NCBI GenBank assembly: GCA_013433145.1
Contig: CM024186.1
Location: 4,096,001 to 4,160,000, forward strand
From: Ascaris suum
Lineage: Eukaryota > Nematoda > Chromadorea > Rhabditida > Ascarididae
Direction: 5' to 3'
DNA: 64,000 nt
Made by a program: the position numbers and the translations under genes
In this document: piece after piece, positions 37,601-48,677 of the stretch
Position numbering within the stretch: the stretch's first letter is position 1
Layout of the letters: each line of letters begins with the position of its first letter
The notes under the pieces: model-generated
What the model was told of the DNA's origin: nothing
Databases searched by the model: none
Seen by the model: only the letters and a program-made list of their open reading frames with translations

Positions 37601-39255
37601 ACGCTAAGAACGCATGAGCTCGTATCGATGGCTATACAAATAATTAAAGCGATACTTCATTTGCATAAATATGGCATTATTCATAAGGACATCGCTACCA
37701 GGTGTTGCACAATTAAACTATTAAGAAGTATTTAGTAAAGCATAATATTCTAATAATAATTATTTAATAATTATTCACTATAAAAATTAATCCATCTTAA
37801 TTTCGATAATTTTTAATACAAAAAAAAGAAATATTTTGATCATCAGTTTTTTGCTCTCTTTGGCCCCGGAAATGAAATAGATTGGACTTAAAACACAAAC
37901 TCGAATTCTGGGACTTAATTCGAATAGCAGCGTCGACCCTTTGAACTAAAAATTTAAAATGAAGAGGTATACTATCAAATTTCATTCGATGAATGAATGA
38001 TAAAAATTCCATTAAATGCAAATGCATTAATTTAACTTTCATGCATAAAGTACAGAAATATTCTTTATTATAGGAATTGTTTAGTATCGGAAGTGGGTCG
38101 AGGAAGTGATCGTTTATTAGTACAATTATGTGATACGGCTCTAAGTAAAGATCTCTTTCCAAGTGACTATCACTGCCTTGGCGATAATGAGAATCGTCCT
38201 GTAAAGTGGATGGCTTATGAATCACTTCAGAGCAATACATTCAATAGTGCTACCGATGCTGTAAGTTATTTCAATGGAACTCTTTTTTTTTCTATATGAA
38301 TATGACGAAAAATTCGTAGAAAATTTAGCGCAATATGTTAATTATAGAAGCGAAAAAAAATCTGAAATTTTCTCTATCAATTTAAATATAAATCGTATTA
38401 TTAAGGGAAATCCTAAAATTGGGTTTGAACTACCTTATAGTGGTGTTGGTCATTTGGTCATTCATATATTAAGCTAAGTGGTCATTTGCAGTGGTCATTC
38501 GGTGTGACACTATGGGAGTTGCTATCATGTGCTCAGCAACCGTACGTAGACGTCGATCCCGATGAGATGACGACAATTCTTGAGCAAGGACAACGACTCA
38601 TACAACCATATAATTGCCCCGATGATCTGTTAGCAATCGTTTTTTTTTACTATTTTTAAAAAGAAAACAACGAATAATGGATTGTAGGACTCCAATGGTA
38701 CCATATGAAATCCCTTGTTAAATCATTTATCCATCCTTATCCCACCTCCTTGTTTCCCACTTTCTCAAACAATTGCTGTGCTTGAAGCGTCGATTAAATA
38801 GGCCTGTAAGTATTTTCTTGCGTCCATAGTGTGTGCATGTTTAAATGAATGTCAAGGTCTTGTTCACGTCTTAGTTTTTAATTTCGAAGTGCTGATAAAA
38901 TGGCACACTATCACTCCCAATAAAGCAGGTCATTTATATGAAGATTCACTCGGCAGAGTTGCGATGATTTGCAGCAACAATCCTCCCTCCACCACCCTAT
39001 GCGCTGCCTCATGTCCCCACTCTCCTCCTTCACCAGCAACGTGGCCCTCCACCCTCTCCATCAATAAAATGGCTGTCTTAAGGTTTATGTGAAGCTACTG
39101 TCCAAGTTGATTAAAATACGAAAAATTGTCACACCTTTTTCAGGTATAACGTGATGTATTGCTGTTGGCAACTTGACTACAGGGACAGGCCAACTCCGGA
39201 ACAATTACTGATTGCATTACAAGATTTCACTGTACGATTACGGCAGTTTATTTAA
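19582..39255 (+). CDS. lin-18: LIN-18/RYK-family Wnt receptor (pseudokinase), 14 exons
   Basis: Single-pass receptor that binds Wnt through an extracellular WIF domain. The 14 exons (each listed separately) keep phase throughout and give 606 residues, close to vertebrate RYK. Residues 1-25 look like a signal peptide, about 26-160 are the WIF domain, and 190-213 are the membrane helix (FYMVIGCVGAVVLVIGVLL). About 283-600 are the kinase-like domain. In it, the glycine loop is LEGTFG (301-305), the VAIK-type lysine lies in AKTLK (Lys339), the catalytic loop reads HKDIATRN (456-463), and the DFG position reads DTA (482-484). The activation segment DYHCLGDNENRPVKWMA is nearly that of vertebrate RYK. 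DFG loss is the hallmark of this family (known) and suggests little or no catalysis (inference). An in-frame TAG at 19573 fixes the start region. A possible poly(A) signal AATAAA lies at 39780. Introns 3 and 4 contain a likely antisense gene. Confidence 0.95.
21871..22001 (+). CDS. lin-18: lin-18 exon 2: WIF domain
   Basis: The acceptor is aatttcag. It encodes LSAELNYVENGIINTY and so on, the WIF core. Two in-frame donors are possible, 15 bases apart: gtactc after 21986 or gtatgt after 22001. The second fits the donor consensus better and was chosen; the first would remove five residues. Confidence 0.9.
22421..22514 (+). CDS. lin-18: lin-18 exon 3: WIF domain
   Basis: It encodes IAYKLRAIAGDNAVLPV, matching the YKLGFQVDN strand of RYK. 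The acceptor is tttaaag and the donor G|gtgaat (phase 1). Confidence 0.88.
22777..22909 (-). CDS. nested gene exon 3
   Basis: Opens after acceptor aatttctgcag and encodes 44 residues ending FLGNYDR, then TAA. The stop overlaps a donor-like AG|gtaaac, so a longer spliced form cannot be excluded. It is GC-richer than its surroundings. Confidence 0.45.
22777..26254 (-). CDS. unrecognised small gene nested antisense in lin-18 introns 3-4
   Basis: A three-exon minus-strand model (26254-26207, 24212-24145, 22909-22777) giving 82 residues and stopping at TAA. The start ATG is preceded by an in-frame TAA and by a tttctag site that could serve trans-splicing. Donors are AAG|gtgagt and AG|gtaaag; acceptors are gaacag and tctgcag. 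Phases agree (0, then 2). The protein has no signal peptide or membrane helix. It has a basic centre (SLIRRR, RPRRRTTR), a glycine patch (RYGGGYLKL) and an acidic end (MDEEASDDSVHELL). I do not recognise the family. The last exon spans lin-18 intron 3 and the first lies in intron 4, so the two transcripts overlap around lin-18 exon 4. Chance agreement of open frames is possible. Confidence 0.45.
23225..23392. repeat. imperfect 23-base tandem repeat in lin-18 intron 3
   Basis: About seven diverged units of the form GCAAAAGTGCATTGTATGCTTT. It sits between lin-18 exons 3 and 4 and within the intron of the nested antisense gene. Confidence 0.8.
24145..24212 (-). CDS. nested gene exon 2
   Basis: 68 bases between acceptor ttttgaacag and donor AAG|gtaaag, encoding EGRKYGLLSNVQPILSPSLI then RR. 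It enters in phase 0 and leaves in phase 2. Confidence 0.42.
24301..24456 (+). CDS. lin-18: lin-18 exon 4: end of WIF domain
   Basis: The acceptor is ggtttcag and the donor G|gtttct. It encodes FTIEYRCAGNKAGQFDVIL and the conserved second cysteine in EKLCASR. Vertebrate RYK has a tetrabasic KRRK before this cysteine; here it reads KQEK, with an RR pair a few residues later. It is followed by a 9.2 kb intron. Confidence 0.93.
26207..26254 (-). CDS. nested gene exon 1
   Basis: It encodes MAEVFEIENASKNFGK and ends at the near-perfect donor AAG|gtgagt in phase 0. The in-frame TAA three codons upstream limits the start. An alternative next exon in phase 0 begins at 25535 (acceptor cattttag, open for 65 codons to TAA). 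Confidence 0.45.
26255..33663. other. rest of lin-18 intron 4
   Basis: Long intron sequence with GC-richer patches at 26.3-26.5, 27.47-27.70, 28.64-28.83 and 29.0-29.3 kb. The 28.64-28.83 kb patch has open frames with splice-like borders on both strands, so no call is made. AT palindromes occur at 32.2 kb. Confidence 0.5.
31140..31262 (-). repeat. CAGA-tailed dispersed repeat copy in lin-18 intron 4
   Basis: Read on the minus strand: CTGAATTTCATCGTGCAACT, then a short stretch, then CACAGACAGAGGGACAGACA and further degenerate units. Confidence 0.5.
33664..33717 (+). CDS. lin-18: lin-18 exon 5: juxtamembrane stalk
   Basis: A small 54-base exon encoding acidic stalk sequence (NLDEYDQNGLRMDGDES) between WIF and the membrane helix. 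It keeps phase 1 on both sides, with acceptor gtttcag and donor G|gtaagc. Being symmetric it could be skipped without a frameshift. Confidence 0.85.
34199..34355 (+). CDS. lin-18: lin-18 exon 6: transmembrane segment
   Basis: The acceptor is tttttccag. It encodes the single membrane helix followed by FRSTRK, a positive stop-transfer patch. It ends in phase 2 at CC|gttagt. Confidence 0.92.
35011..35081 (+). CDS. lin-18: lin-18 exon 7: cytoplasmic juxtamembrane
   Basis: The acceptor is acatttcag. It encodes SVTRSPDFNAQSRPLFNSEA, following on from YPSVT, which matches the YPTLR region of RYK. The donor is A|gtaatt. Confidence 0.88.
35746..35852 (+). CDS. lin-18: lin-18 exon 8: entry to kinase-like domain
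   Basis: The acceptor is gctttcag. It encodes the linker and first strand (VNAALIELYADRNLFQ) and ends in phase 0 at CAG|gtatta. Confidence 0.88.
36235..36468 (+). CDS. lin-18: lin-18 exon 9: glycine loop and lysine strand
   Basis: The acceptor is gtttcag. It encodes the LEGTFG loop, an acidic insert (DIDDEEDNACGDE) before the AKTLK lysine strand, and the helix C region (FIKFLEQA). The donor is CAG|gtaatt, phase 0. Confidence 0.93.
37054..37207 (+). CDS. lin-18: lin-18 exon 10: hinge region
   Basis: It encodes FPLICYKHQGFGNLKKFLQR, matching VILPYMNWGNLKLFLRQ of RYK. The acceptor is the weak ttataaag and the donor G|gtgaag. A stop follows soon after, inside the intron. Confidence 0.9.
37584..37701 (+). 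CDS. lin-18: lin-18 exon 11: catalytic loop start
   Basis: The acceptor is ttttttag. It encodes ELVSMAIQIIKAILHLHKYG and IIHKDIATR, the HRD-type loop with the HKD spelling typical of RYK. The donor is AG|gtgttg. Confidence 0.95.
38074..38260 (+). CDS. lin-18: lin-18 exon 12: DTA motif and activation segment
   Basis: The acceptor is tattatag and the donor GCT|gtaagt. It encodes NCLVSEV, then VQLCDTALSKDLFP with DTA in place of DFG, then DYHCLGDNENRPVKWMAYES, the most conserved block of the family. Confidence 0.97.
38492..38628 (+). CDS. lin-18: lin-18 exon 13: kinase C-lobe
   Basis: The acceptor is catttgcag. It encodes WSFGVTLWELLSC, PYVDVDPDEMTTIL and QPYNCPDD. The donor is CT|gttagc, phase 2. 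Confidence 0.95.
39144..39255 (+). CDS. lin-18: lin-18 exon 14: C-lobe end and stop
   Basis: The acceptor is cctttttcag. It encodes YNVMYCCWQLDYRDRPTPEQ and ends RLRQFI before TAA (39253-39255). The hydrophobic end could serve as a PDZ ligand, as proposed for RYK-type tails (inference). Confidence 0.93.
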
Positions 39256-40134
39256 TTACTATCTATTTCTTCAACGGGTCATTAATCTTTCTTATTTTTT
39301 TTCCACTATTACTCTTTTCTTCCGCCATAGTTTTTCTTTCTGAAATAGTGACTCTTTTTTTTTCTTTATGGATTATTCCTCAATCTACGATTATCGTTAC
39401 ATTCGGGGAAATGAAAAAAATTCATTGTTGATAATTTGTTCAATTTTTTCACTCAAAAATTCCATAGTTATGCCTTTTTTTTTGATGGATTATGGCGGAC
39501 GATTATCGTATAATCTATATGTATGTTGTACAATGATCGAGTGTTTTTGCATTTATAATAATTATTAATTAAAATTCGTGGAGTAGAAGTGCACTTTTAA
39601 ATGAAAATCATTGAGAAATAAGTGACTATATGAGGTTAATCGATTCTATGGGGGAAAAAATAGCCACTTATGAGGGATTTAAAGGTGAATTAGTGCCCAA
39701 TTAAAGATTTACTAAATTTGCAAACGATTGATATTGATGATCACCGAATAATTTTGCATACAAAGAGGATAACTTTCCAAATAAAATTTATTTTAATGAT
39801 TGAAAATTTTCAAATATTTCCATTTTTATCATTAATGAAATAAGAGTCATTTTACATGCATATTAATATTTGGCTTGGCGCTATATGTTAGCAGTGTTTA
39901 CGTTTGATTGTATAAGTTCCTTTATTAATGAGCTTTTTTAGAGCCTTTTTTAAGGTTATTGTAAATGTATAATGATTGATACCTGTTACTCTTAACTGTT
40001 GAATATTTGCAAATAATGGAATGGCTGTCGATTGTTGGAAAGTTCGCTAGAGCACTTATGAGCCTATCAAATCAAGGGTTTTTTGATAATTGCATTGAAA
40101 TAATGCAAGAGATTTTAAAAACTTACAGGAAAAC

Positions 40135-40269
<135 letters not shown>

Positions 40270-40558
40270 GGTTAATGAACGATCGATTTTATCATTTCGT
40301 ATTAGTCGTCTGATAGAAGAGGTTTATGCCGATTATTGTACTCGGAAGATTGCACTTCCGTGCGGCATGTTTCCATGAGATGATGATTAAACAACTGATA
40401 AAGAATCCTATAAACCGAGTAAAGATAGAATGGTAATAAAGAATTCTGGGAAAAATTATATTTTATGGGAGAAAATTATTGGGATTTTCTTTTCAAAAAG
40501 AAGATAATTAGTGAAATATTTGAGTTTAGCTATTCAATCGTTATTCTATTTCAACGAT

Positions 40559-40978
40559 CTCATGTAGTCTATGTATAAGATAATGTCAGATATTTTTCAT
40601 GCGTGGAATACTCATTGAATATTCATCTATCGTTGAGATTATTAATGGGATCTGACTGTGATATATGCCCGGAACAATATCTTTAAACGTTGTATTTATC
40701 TCCTTATCAAATGAACAATAAAAAATTTCCTCAACAATTAACATGCACTCTACAACTATTTCCTTTTTGACGTTCTGGATTCAGAGGAATACGTCCTATC
40801 TCCTGAATAAGTTTCGAAGGTTGTATTGCGAGAGTGCGAGGGAAAAGGATGGGAGGAAGGAAGCAGGTAGAGGGATTGAATGAAAGAGAAGAGGAACTCA
40901 TGTAGTCAACGTATAAGATGGTGAGAGATATTTTCATGTATGCAATACTCATTGAATATTCATCTGCCCTCAGTTGAG
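40559..40978. repeat. direct duplication of about 80 bases
   Basis: 40559-40637 and 40897-40978 share CTCATGTAGTC, GTATAAGAT, AGATATTTT and the block AATACTCATTGAATATTCAT, at roughly 80% identity, 338 bases apart. Confidence 0.8.
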
Positions 40979-41200
40979 CAAACTCTATTACGGTATGCTC
41001 ACTTTCCAGAAGCTGTGCTAAGCAATGGTCACTTTATGCTTCTCAACGATGGTTAGATTCAGCTCCTGAAGACCGTACTTTATAGGCAGGGAGATCCGTT
41101 GAATTCAGTTTCATCTAGTGAGATTTAAAAAATTTGAGGGCTCGACTGCTTTGTAACGTCCTATCAAAAAAGGTTGATGGACACTCGAAATAGCAATTAA

Positions 41201-42925
<1,725 letters not shown>

Positions 42926-43984
42926 AAGAACTCGATAGGATTTGATCTTATTCAATTGAATAATGGTCATATGTTCTCAGAAAAAGGTCACACTGTACTT
43001 GCTTCTTTTACTTCAATGATTATCTCAGGCATGAAACATCTGAGGTAGTCTACCTGAAATGAAATAATGTTTTTCACTAACTCAGGATTAAGATCTACTC
43101 GGATGAAGGTCTAAGAGCGAAAACCTATAGAAGTGCGCTCTCGATGACGTTCAATTCAAAGTGAACGGAAATTTCCGGATAGATGACCGGTTAAGCGCCT
43201 CGATAGTGAGCAATAGTTCTCTCCAACAACCGCGGAGATCGAACGATATTAGTCAATTAACTTATAATATTAAAAGCGGTACGAGTATGAAGTTTATGAT
43301 GACGACAAAATTTGTGAAAATTTTTCTGTTTAAACGAAGATCATTAGAATTTTATGAAGTGAATCAAACTATATTGAAATTTTTTTACAGTGGAATTTTT
43401 ATGGAAATTTTTATTTAATATATTAATATAAATATTCGTAAATGAATAAAAGTGAAAAAATGCTGAAAAATTCATTGAAAGATTCAAATTTATGAGAAGT
43501 AAAACATACACATCAATAAAATTGCACAAACAAAATAGGAAAGAATGCGGAATTTTAAACGGAAATATACTGCAAATATTCGAATTTAATATGAAATCGA
43601 CCACTTCATCATTTCATTCATACAGCAACAAATCATTGTGGATATGTCGAGAGCCATTCAATGCGTATCGGAAATCACTGAAAAAAAAAATGAGAAGAAA
43701 ATTGAGATAAAATAATAATGAAAAACTTGAACTTAAAAAAAAAACGAAAAATTTTAAAATGAATTTAAAAAAAATTTTTTTCTCAATAGTAAATTTTTCA
43801 AAAGCTCTCAGAAGCGAAAAATTGCTAGAACAACTTTTAGAAACCAAAAAATGCCAAAAATTGCGAACGATCAAAAAGGAAAGAAAAAAATAGCACGCGA
43901 AATTATTCATGAAAAAATATTGCGATCTACAGCGTTCAATATGATCGAATGAAATCCGGTTACGCGAATTCAGCTCAACTCCGG

Positions 43985-44090
43985 CAGTACCGGCTAAATG
44001 TAAAGGAAAAGCTGGAAAGCAACATCAAAAGATAAAGAAAACAGCCAGACAGACAGACAGACCGACAAACGGACAAAGACTTTAGCCGAC
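43985..44090 (+). repeat. CAGA-tailed dispersed repeat copy
   Basis: A leader with a CCGGCAGTACCGG palindrome, then AGCCAGACAGACAGACAGAC and degenerate units. Lies just downstream of the thymosin stop. Confidence 0.45.
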
Positions 44091-44188
44091 TTCCACCTAA
44101 GTTTCTCATAATTTCAAGTCATCTCTCACAATCTGCCTAATAAGTTCCCTAGAATTTAGGAGCCTGGCATCGTTTGAGCCTACAACTA

Positions 44189-44313
44189 TCATCCGGCCAA
44201 GAAACTATTTGCAACAGTACCTTCGACATTTTGCTTAACATTTGGCTCAACGTGCTTCAAATCGGCATGATCGAATTTTGCAGCCAAATTCTTCACTTGA
44301 TCACGAACGAACT
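44189..44313 (-). CDS. tth-1: beta-thymosin exon 5: degenerate repeat 5 and stop
   Basis: The acceptor is tgtttcag. It encodes FVRDQVKNLAAKFDHADLKH followed by VEPNVKQNVEG, and stops at TGA (44189-44191). The usual LPT ending is lost. Confidence 0.85.
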
Positions 44314-46175
44314 CTGAAACAAGTGAAGTTGCTTTAACAAGCCAAGTTGCTAAAGCTATCATCACCGTCCATATCGCTCGAATCCGATGACAGCCAATTA
44401 TTGGTGACCAATAAATTGCTTTTTAGATTTTTTTTTAGGTTATCAGCATCATTGAATGATTAGTTTATGTCTGAAAAAATTATATTTTTTTCTCAAAAAT
44501 TTCGTTGAAAAAATTTTTTCTCAAGCCATTATTATCGAATTTGATCAATGGTCAAAAATTTAATTTGACCAGTTCAATCACATCAAAGTCCACAATAAAT
44601 CTGACCAGTGGTCAACATAACCGAAAACTGGAATCATCGAAATTCGAATAAATCATTAAATTAAAACGTTTGCAGGACATTATATAACTATATTATCAAA
44701 ACTAAATTAACAATAAATAAAACCTAAGAATCAACGAAACATAATATATTAATAATAATAAGAATTTAAGAGGATTGCACGAACCATCAGCGGTTGGTAG
44801 GGCGGTTTTGACGCTTGGTTCAACATGCTTCAGTCTTTCAGCATCAAATTGAGAGATAAGATGGGGTACTTTCTCGCGAGCTATATCTGAACGAAAAAAA
44901 AACCCTCTTGGAAAAAGCTAGGAAAATTTATAGCAACAAATACGAACGTAATTAAAAAATAGAAATGAGAAAGATATACAATTTTCAAAATTTCCGCAAT
45001 CAGAGACATTCTGCTTCCACCCATCCACCCCCCCCCCCCCAAGTTCTCCCTTCTCCTATAAAATTTGATTAACGAGGTTGAACTCTCAAATAATTTGACC
45101 GATGCAATAGGCAATTCAGTCGAAATTGATGAATCAGTTTGGAAATTTTTTTTACCGACGGTCATTGTAGAATGTAAATTGTATCCACTCAAATTCTGGA
45201 ACTGTATTTTCATTGATTATTGAATTAAAAAACGACCAAGTAGCTAAGAGAAAGATATATAAACATGATGTTCCCCGCAAAAAACCTTGCAAATGAACAC
45301 CTATAAAGGTGAGGTGTGTAAAACGATTTTTTTTAAAGTGGATAAGAAGTAAATTCCTTTCGTTTCCCTTAATCATTACTTAAGACTGAGGAAAATACTA
45401 CCTCCAGAAGAAGGCAAAACATATTTCTCTTCGGTGCTCACCGAACGAAGCTTTTGTGGATTGAAGTTCTTAATTCCACTTTTCATTTCTTCTTCCACCT
45501 TCTCGCGCTTCATATCTAAACTTTGCACGAGAAATAATCGGAAGAAACGCAAATAAACAGTACACGGAAACATGGTATTAAGCTCACTTAAAAAGGGAAA
45601 AAAGCCATTACTTGTATGCAAATGTGCATAAAAATAAAAATCAAAATTATCAATATTTACGTTCTATTGTGGAGCTTAATTTAAGGAGGAAAAAAGCAAC
45701 CATTAGAAATTTCAAATCTCTTAACTCAGGAAATTGGTACCGTTTAAAAATACTTTCATAAATTCCTTGAAAATTTGCAAGTGCCTGGCAGGGTGCCAAT
45801 TCCATTTAATGCAGTCTAATAAAAAATATGGAGTAAAAAATGAATAAGAAATAAAATCAACAAATTGGCCAAATGGAGGCATTATTAGCGCAGAAAGGGG
45901 CCAAAATCATTTAAGCATGCATCACCTTCATGGTCGGAAGAACATTCTTTTCGATGGTATCCGTATGTCGAAGTTTAGCGGGTTCATGAGCTTTAATTTC
46001 CTCTTTCAAATTGGGATCCACCTTCTCGCTGTAAACGTCTGAAAATAAATGCCTATGACAAGCAAATCCATTGAGTGCAAAATCCACAGTAGAAAAAACA
46101 ATATTTTCTTAATTAATAAAGAACTTGTACCTACCATAAGGACTAAACAGTAAACTGAACTGGATTATAAGCACA

Positions 46176-46262
<87 letters not shown>

Positions 46263-47322
46263 ATAGGTAAATAATCAAACAAATAAATAAGCGAACAAAT
46301 GAATAAACAAATAAATAAATAAATAAATATTTCTGCCACTAATAAATGCTAGCTTGATCTAGGAATTGCCCCTATAAAAAATCGCAAGAAAATCTCCAAT
46401 TTTAGGGATTAACAAGTAGCTCAAATAAATGCAAAAGTTTTTATTGTAATTTGAATAGTTATCTGACAATAGTAGAAACCAAAATTAATGCATAAAAAAT
46501 CTCTGCGATATTTCCTCACATATTAATTATTTTATAGATATTTATTAATTTTTGCATAAATATTCAATTTTTTTTTTAGATTCGATGCATCAAAGAGATT
46601 TAAAGATCACCGTCTTATTCAAAAGAATTGCTCAAATACCTGGCACCTGACAGGTATAGATTAAAACTCTGATTTTAGTTATCATAGCGTTTACATAGTC
46701 ATTTCCACGACGAAGAAAAACTGCACGGTAATAAACAAACAATGATATTATGATGGTCTCGTAACACCATGTCACTGTGCGTTTCTTTTCTTCAGCGGAC
46801 GTTATGATAGCCTTAGCAATATGAACATATTACGGTGGCGCAAATATCCTCCTTGTGGAATCGTAGCGGGATGACATCTCTGCGGAATTGTGATTCAATT
46901 TCGGTGTAGGTGTGAAACGACGAAAATGAGAGATTATCAAAAGTCGCAACCTTCCCTATCTAAGTGAGCAATGATACACAATATTGCTGTATAAAAAATA
47001 AACTTTTAAGTGAAACAATCAAAAATTCCATTAATAAAATTTACGTAAAATTTGAATAAAATAGAATTAAATTGAATATTTAAGTGATATTTCTTAGCGC
47101 AACAATATTGTTTACTGTTTGGACGATCAATCGGTATACATTACAAGCAAAAAAAAAATTTTTTTTTGAAGAACGAAATAAACCTTTTGAAGTTGGTAGA
47201 ATGTTCTTCTCGTGAGTTTCGACGTGTTTCAGGTCATGTCCCTTAGTGACACCCTCAGCGATTTCACTTGGAATTTTTGGCAATTCGGCAAGCGATGGTG
47301 ATTTCGGTTCATCGGCTGACAT
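44189..47322 (-). CDS. tth-1: multi-repeat beta-thymosin (five repeats, one per exon)
   Basis: Actin-binding protein built of beta-thymosin repeats. In nematodes the known form, TetraThymosin-beta, has four repeats and shapes actin in the germline (established knowledge). Five exons each carry one repeat. The actin-binding hexapeptide is spelled LKHVET, LRHTDT, LRSVST, LKHVEP and LKHVEP. The ELPK-type helix starts and EKNILPT-type helix ends are clear in repeats 1-3 and decay in 4-5; repeat 5 ends VEGTVANSFLAG before TGA. Introns lie after the same codon position (phase 1), except that exon 2 ends in phase 0 at ATG AAG|gtgatg while exon 3 needs phase 1. One base or a small exon is therefore unaccounted for. 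With that base the protein has 197 residues. No signal peptide, so cytoplasmic. Orthology to tth-1 rests on architecture, and the repeat number differs. Confidence 0.9.
44785..44886 (-). CDS. tth-1: beta-thymosin exon 4: repeat 4
   Basis: The acceptor is cgttcag. It encodes IAREKVPHLISQFDAERLKH followed by VEPSVKTALPTAD. The donor is G|gttcgt, phase 1. The hexapeptide ends in P rather than T. Confidence 0.9.
45402..45515 (-). CDS. tth-1: beta-thymosin exon 3: repeat 3
   Basis: The acceptor is agtttag. It encodes EKVEEEMKSGIKNFNPQKLR followed by SVSTEEKYVLPSSG. The donor is G|gtagta. The repeat frame requires one carried base from upstream. Confidence 0.88.
45926..46038 (-). CDS. tth-1: beta-thymosin exon 2: repeat 2
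   Basis: The acceptor is attttcag. It encodes VDPNLKEEIKAHEPAKLRHT followed by DTIEKNVLPTMK. The donor AAG|gtgatg leaves phase 0, out of step with exon 3. Without splicing the frame stops four codons later (TAA). Confidence 0.88.
46175..46329. repeat. (AAAT)n microsatellite in thymosin intron 1
   Basis: The complement of the (TTTA)n unit at 9.1 kb, with variant units towards its end. Confidence 0.95.
46580..46824 (+). CDS. candidate terminal exon pair inside thymosin intron 1, opposite strand
   Basis: A frame of 74 bases (46580-46653) sits between a strong acceptor (ttttttttag) and donor G|gtataga. A second piece (46796-46824) follows acceptor cttttcttcag and stops at TGA with matching phase 1. 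Together they encode a short tail ending DVMIALAI. No upstream exons were found and no family is recognised. Confidence 0.2.
47184..47322 (-). CDS. tth-1: beta-thymosin exon 1: start and repeat 1
   Basis: It starts MSADEPKSPSLAELPK, continues with DLKHVETHEKNILPTSK and ends in phase 1 at G|gtttat. The motif LKHVET is at residues 31-36. Confidence 0.92.
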
Positions 47323-48530
47323 TTTTGTTTTTAGAAGATTGTAAAGCTATAAGCGATATATACCTGCAAATTGGCACTATGATTATATCTATAAATTATT
47401 GAACTAGTTTAGCGCAATGGTCCCGTTGAATTAAGATGAATTATCAATGGATATAATGAAGAGAATTAATGGTTGACTATGCAAACGAAATTTTCAGTTC
47501 AATTTCATTAAATTTTGCATCATTAACCTGTACAATTACCATTAAACTTTGGACACACCTGGTGGGATATATTCTATCAAAAATTTAAGTCCGCATCATT
47601 CCTATACAATTCAATATGGCCTGTTAACTTTATACGATTATATTGTAGTAAAAAAAAAGAATAATATTATATCTATATTCCGCACTCTTCTTTTCTCATC
47701 ACTTCCAACAACTTGACTATGGATACCCAACAAAAAAACCGATCAAACTGTTCCTAATTTTATTAGTTGGTTAAACGAGATGAGTCAAACAGCCCAATGT
47801 GATCAGCGAGTTTCAATTTAAAATATATGCGAGCAATAATTTCCAGAATTTACGCATTATAGAGAATATTGCAGAAAGAATACATAAAAAATTAAATAGA
47901 AGAGAAAGAATAATAGGAAGAAGAGGAAGTAGAAATAATACCGCCTTATTTCTCTACCAACTAATCCTTATAACTCTTATGATACTCTTCTTTGAATTTT
48001 TTTGTCGCCTAAATTTTACACAATGATCGATGTATTTCCGGTGATAATCCTTTTCAACGAAACGAATTTCGCTTTCAGAATAGAAAAAAAAATGCATTTG
48101 ATTTTCTCGGTGTATAATAGACAGCAATTTATTGACCGTTCCATTTCATAGGTTGAAACTGGCAGACACAGACATACATATACATACATCAGTAAAGATG
48201 TTTCATGTTTGCCCACAAAAATACATAAAAATGAATCAGTGTAACAGTTGCCCATTCCCATTGGTAAGTTGAAACCATATCAAATAGGTAGACCACATAC
48301 ATATGTGCATCTTCAAATACGAAATTTCCTATTTTTATGCGTAAAAAGAAACAATAAAAGAGCAATATTTATCACTGACAACAAAATGGGCAAATATGCG
48401 ATATTATGAAACAAGCAAGAAAATAACAATAGAAAAGAAAGCGTCCAAAAGATCAAAAGTGTCTGATCAATAACATATGATGACAAATCATTCCATAAAG
48501 GATAAATTACACATAAACGGCATAGCATCG

Positions 48531-48677
<147 letters not shown>

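Noticed and set aside
37797..38240. 147-codon minus-strand frame
   Set aside because: It lies opposite lin-18 exon 12 and its intron; the plus-strand kinase motif explains the coding signal.
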